Origin: Aphidius gifuensis | Taxonomy: Eukaryota; Arthropoda; Insecta; Hymenoptera; Braconidae | Assembly (NCBI RefSeq): GCF_014905175.1 | Contig: NC_057789.1 | Coordinates: 26,222,555 to 26,286,554 of the forward strand | Direction of reading: 5' to 3' | Length of the DNA stretch: 64,000 nt | In this document: in pieces, positions 62,273 to 64,000 of the stretch | Layout of the letters: each line of letters begins with the position of its first letter | Position numbering within the stretch: the stretch's first letter is position 1 | Position numbers and translations under genes: made by a program | The notes under the pieces: model-generated | Told to the model about the DNA's origin: nothing | What the model saw: only the letters and a program-made list of their open reading frames with translations | Databases searched by the model: none

Positions 62273-64000
62273 CTTACACTTAAAAAATACAAAATATATA
62301 ACAATATTAATATATAGTATCAAAATAATATTTTATTTTCAAACCAATGCTAGAAATCAAACGGCCCCCTTTTTTTTTTTTTCTTTCTTAAAAATTCTCA
62401 TCAAAAAAACTAAAATGTACAATCAATTGAGGAAGTTTAAATCAAACTAAATTGTCATCAGAATTTGATAAAAATATATAGATAAGATTCGTTAAATAGT
62501 TTTACATGTTGTGGTCAAATTTTATGACGATTGTCCAGCTAGTTTAAAAGCCATTTGTTTTAAAAGTTGATAAACTCTTTTAAAGTATCAGTAAATTAAC
62601 TAAGGATAAAAATGAGTCAACGTCTTTTAAATTTCTCCTTAACGATAAGACAAAAAAAAAAACAAAAAATCCCTTATTAATAAAAAACAGTAAATAATAT
62701 TAAATTAAAAATAAAAAAAATAATCATTAAGCTGTTAGTTTATGATTATTTTTGTGGTTGAGTTGACACCTTGTTTTTTGGGTTAAATTATACACAAGAA
62801 TATTTATGAAATTATTGAAAACCGGTTCCTTGACCCTGTTTATATTTTCTGGTATTTATTTAATTATGTATTTTATAAATTTTTTTTTTTTCTTTTTGAT
62901 ATTCTATTACATTTATATAACTCGTGCAATTTGATTTCCATTCGTTTGTTTATTTAGCCACACTCGCCCCAAATCTTGTGGCCAAGGGGTGGATATTTAG
63001 GCGTTTTTTTTTTTTTTTTAAATCTTCTTTTCTTGGCCATTCGAATAATAGATTATAGAAATAATAAAATAAATAAAAATAAAATAAGCTGGTTTTTATA
63101 AAACTAGATCTTTCAAATAATTTTATATTTATATACTCTCATTTATTCCACATTTTTAATTGAATTTAATTATAATATTTTTTGTTTCTTATCTATTTTT
63201 AATTCATAGAAAGTTGAGAAATTATAATTTATCTTTTCACAAACTTGCAAACTGGTTTTTATATTTTTTTTTTTTACTTTTCAATATACAATGATGTTAC
63301 ATTTTATTATTTTTTTTTTTCTTTTTCATTAAAACTACTCAGTTATTTTTCATTGTTGTTAAGTGTTTAAGCATAAGAAGACGAGTAGCATTGTGAGTGT
63401 CGCTCGAGGTGGAAATAATGTTTTTTTTTTTTTTTTTCCTTCTTCTTTTTGAAGTAACACTTGAAGAAGTTTGTAAGTGTGCAACAATGTAGGGTGTTAA
63501 AAACGTGAATAAAAAAAATATATTTGTTTATTATTATTGTCAAGAACTTGGCTCGTTTTATGTATGATTTTTTTATTTTTAAAAATTCTTATTCAACCCT
63601 TTTTTCTTATATGGTCTCTCAGCTGGAGACTGGCTACTGGCTACTCTTGTGGATTATAAAATTTATGGTTCCGGTCTCATTGGAATAATGAGGGGGTTGC
63701 ATAACACACAATGTCTTACCACCTGCAAAATATAATACGGTCATCATATATTATAAAATATAAATTCAATGAAATGTTTAATCAGCACTCTTTCGTCACA
63801 TTTTTTTTGTTCATTTGTTGTTGCTCTTCTTCTTCTTCTTCTTCTTGTGTCATGGCTAAAAAATATTCAATTTAAAAAAAAAAACAAATTTATGTCTTTT
63901 ATATAATATTAATTAAATTTATTTTATTTTTAAACTCCCGATAATTATAATTAAATGAATAGTTAATATTTTTTTTTAAATATCAACTTAATTTATAACT
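62273..64000. other. AT-rich stretch with two unassigned islands
   Basis: Mixed patches at 62940-63000 and 63610-63740. In the latter a minus-strand acceptor-like ATTTTGCAG precedes a 28-codon frame (GKTLCVMQPPHYSNETG), which could be an exon but has a competing frame. A CTT microsatellite (63826-63846) lies near the end. Confidence 0.4.
63826..63846. repeat. CTT microsatellite
   Basis: Seven perfect CTT units. Confidence 0.8.

Noticed and set aside
1..64000. tRNA, rRNA, snRNA, CRISPR, bacterial operon or viral segment
   Set aside because: I looked for tRNA T-loop words, rRNA-like GC-rich blocks, regularly spaced repeats and viral or bacterial gene families and saw none.

Overview
This window looks like nuclear DNA from an arthropod, most likely an insect. 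It is extremely A+T rich, full of homopolymer runs and short A/T microsatellites, has very few long open frames, and carries relics of animal genes and insect-type transposons. Such low G+C is known in some parasitoid wasps (for example aphidiine braconids), but nothing here fixes the taxon; that is only a guess. I saw no tRNA, rRNA, CRISPR array, bacterial operon or viral gene.

Layout. From 1 to about 43000 the DNA is mostly AT-rich intergenic or intronic sequence. It contains scattered islands of more balanced composition, some with splice-like signals, and small non-autonomous elements: a Tc1/mariner-like inverted-repeat element at 23673-23819, a foldback element at 27182-27371, a 35-bp perfect tandem duplication at 32179-32248 and an old ~190-bp duplication at 32732-33105. 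At 43000-43646 lies a striking ~650-bp inverted-repeat element carrying 14 copies of GGCGTA/TACGCC.

The densest region is 45651-50567. A ~2-kb block is tandemly duplicated (45651-47666 and 47667-49049). Each block joins a kinesin-14-like motor-domain fragment to a fragment of a LINE-type reverse transcriptase, and in each the kinesin frame is split by a foldback element with termini CCCTGG...CCAGGG. Sister sequence in the same array preserves the empty target. Downstream are a 98-bp near-perfect palindrome, an acidic open frame cut by a 433-bp element with 15-bp terminal repeats and an 8-bp target-site duplication, another foldback copy, and a decayed DDX43-like DEAD-box helicase on the minus strand. 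I read this as a nest of pseudogenes and non-autonomous transposons, with no evidence of a working operon-like system.

Genes. No complete protein-coding gene can be assembled. The best candidates for parts of live genes are a plus-strand promoter/first-exon region at 57880-59090, a plus-strand terminal exon with a hydrophobic GPI-like tail (45029-45162), a minus-strand terminal exon (62135-62272), a phase-compatible pair of minus-strand exons (53293-53381 and 53622-53706) and a minus-strand internal exon (41953-42042). These rest on open frames and splice-site shape only; I recognise no family for any of them. In balanced-composition islands several frames often stay open by chance, so single-exon calls are weak. 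Transcript evidence would change this annotation substantially.
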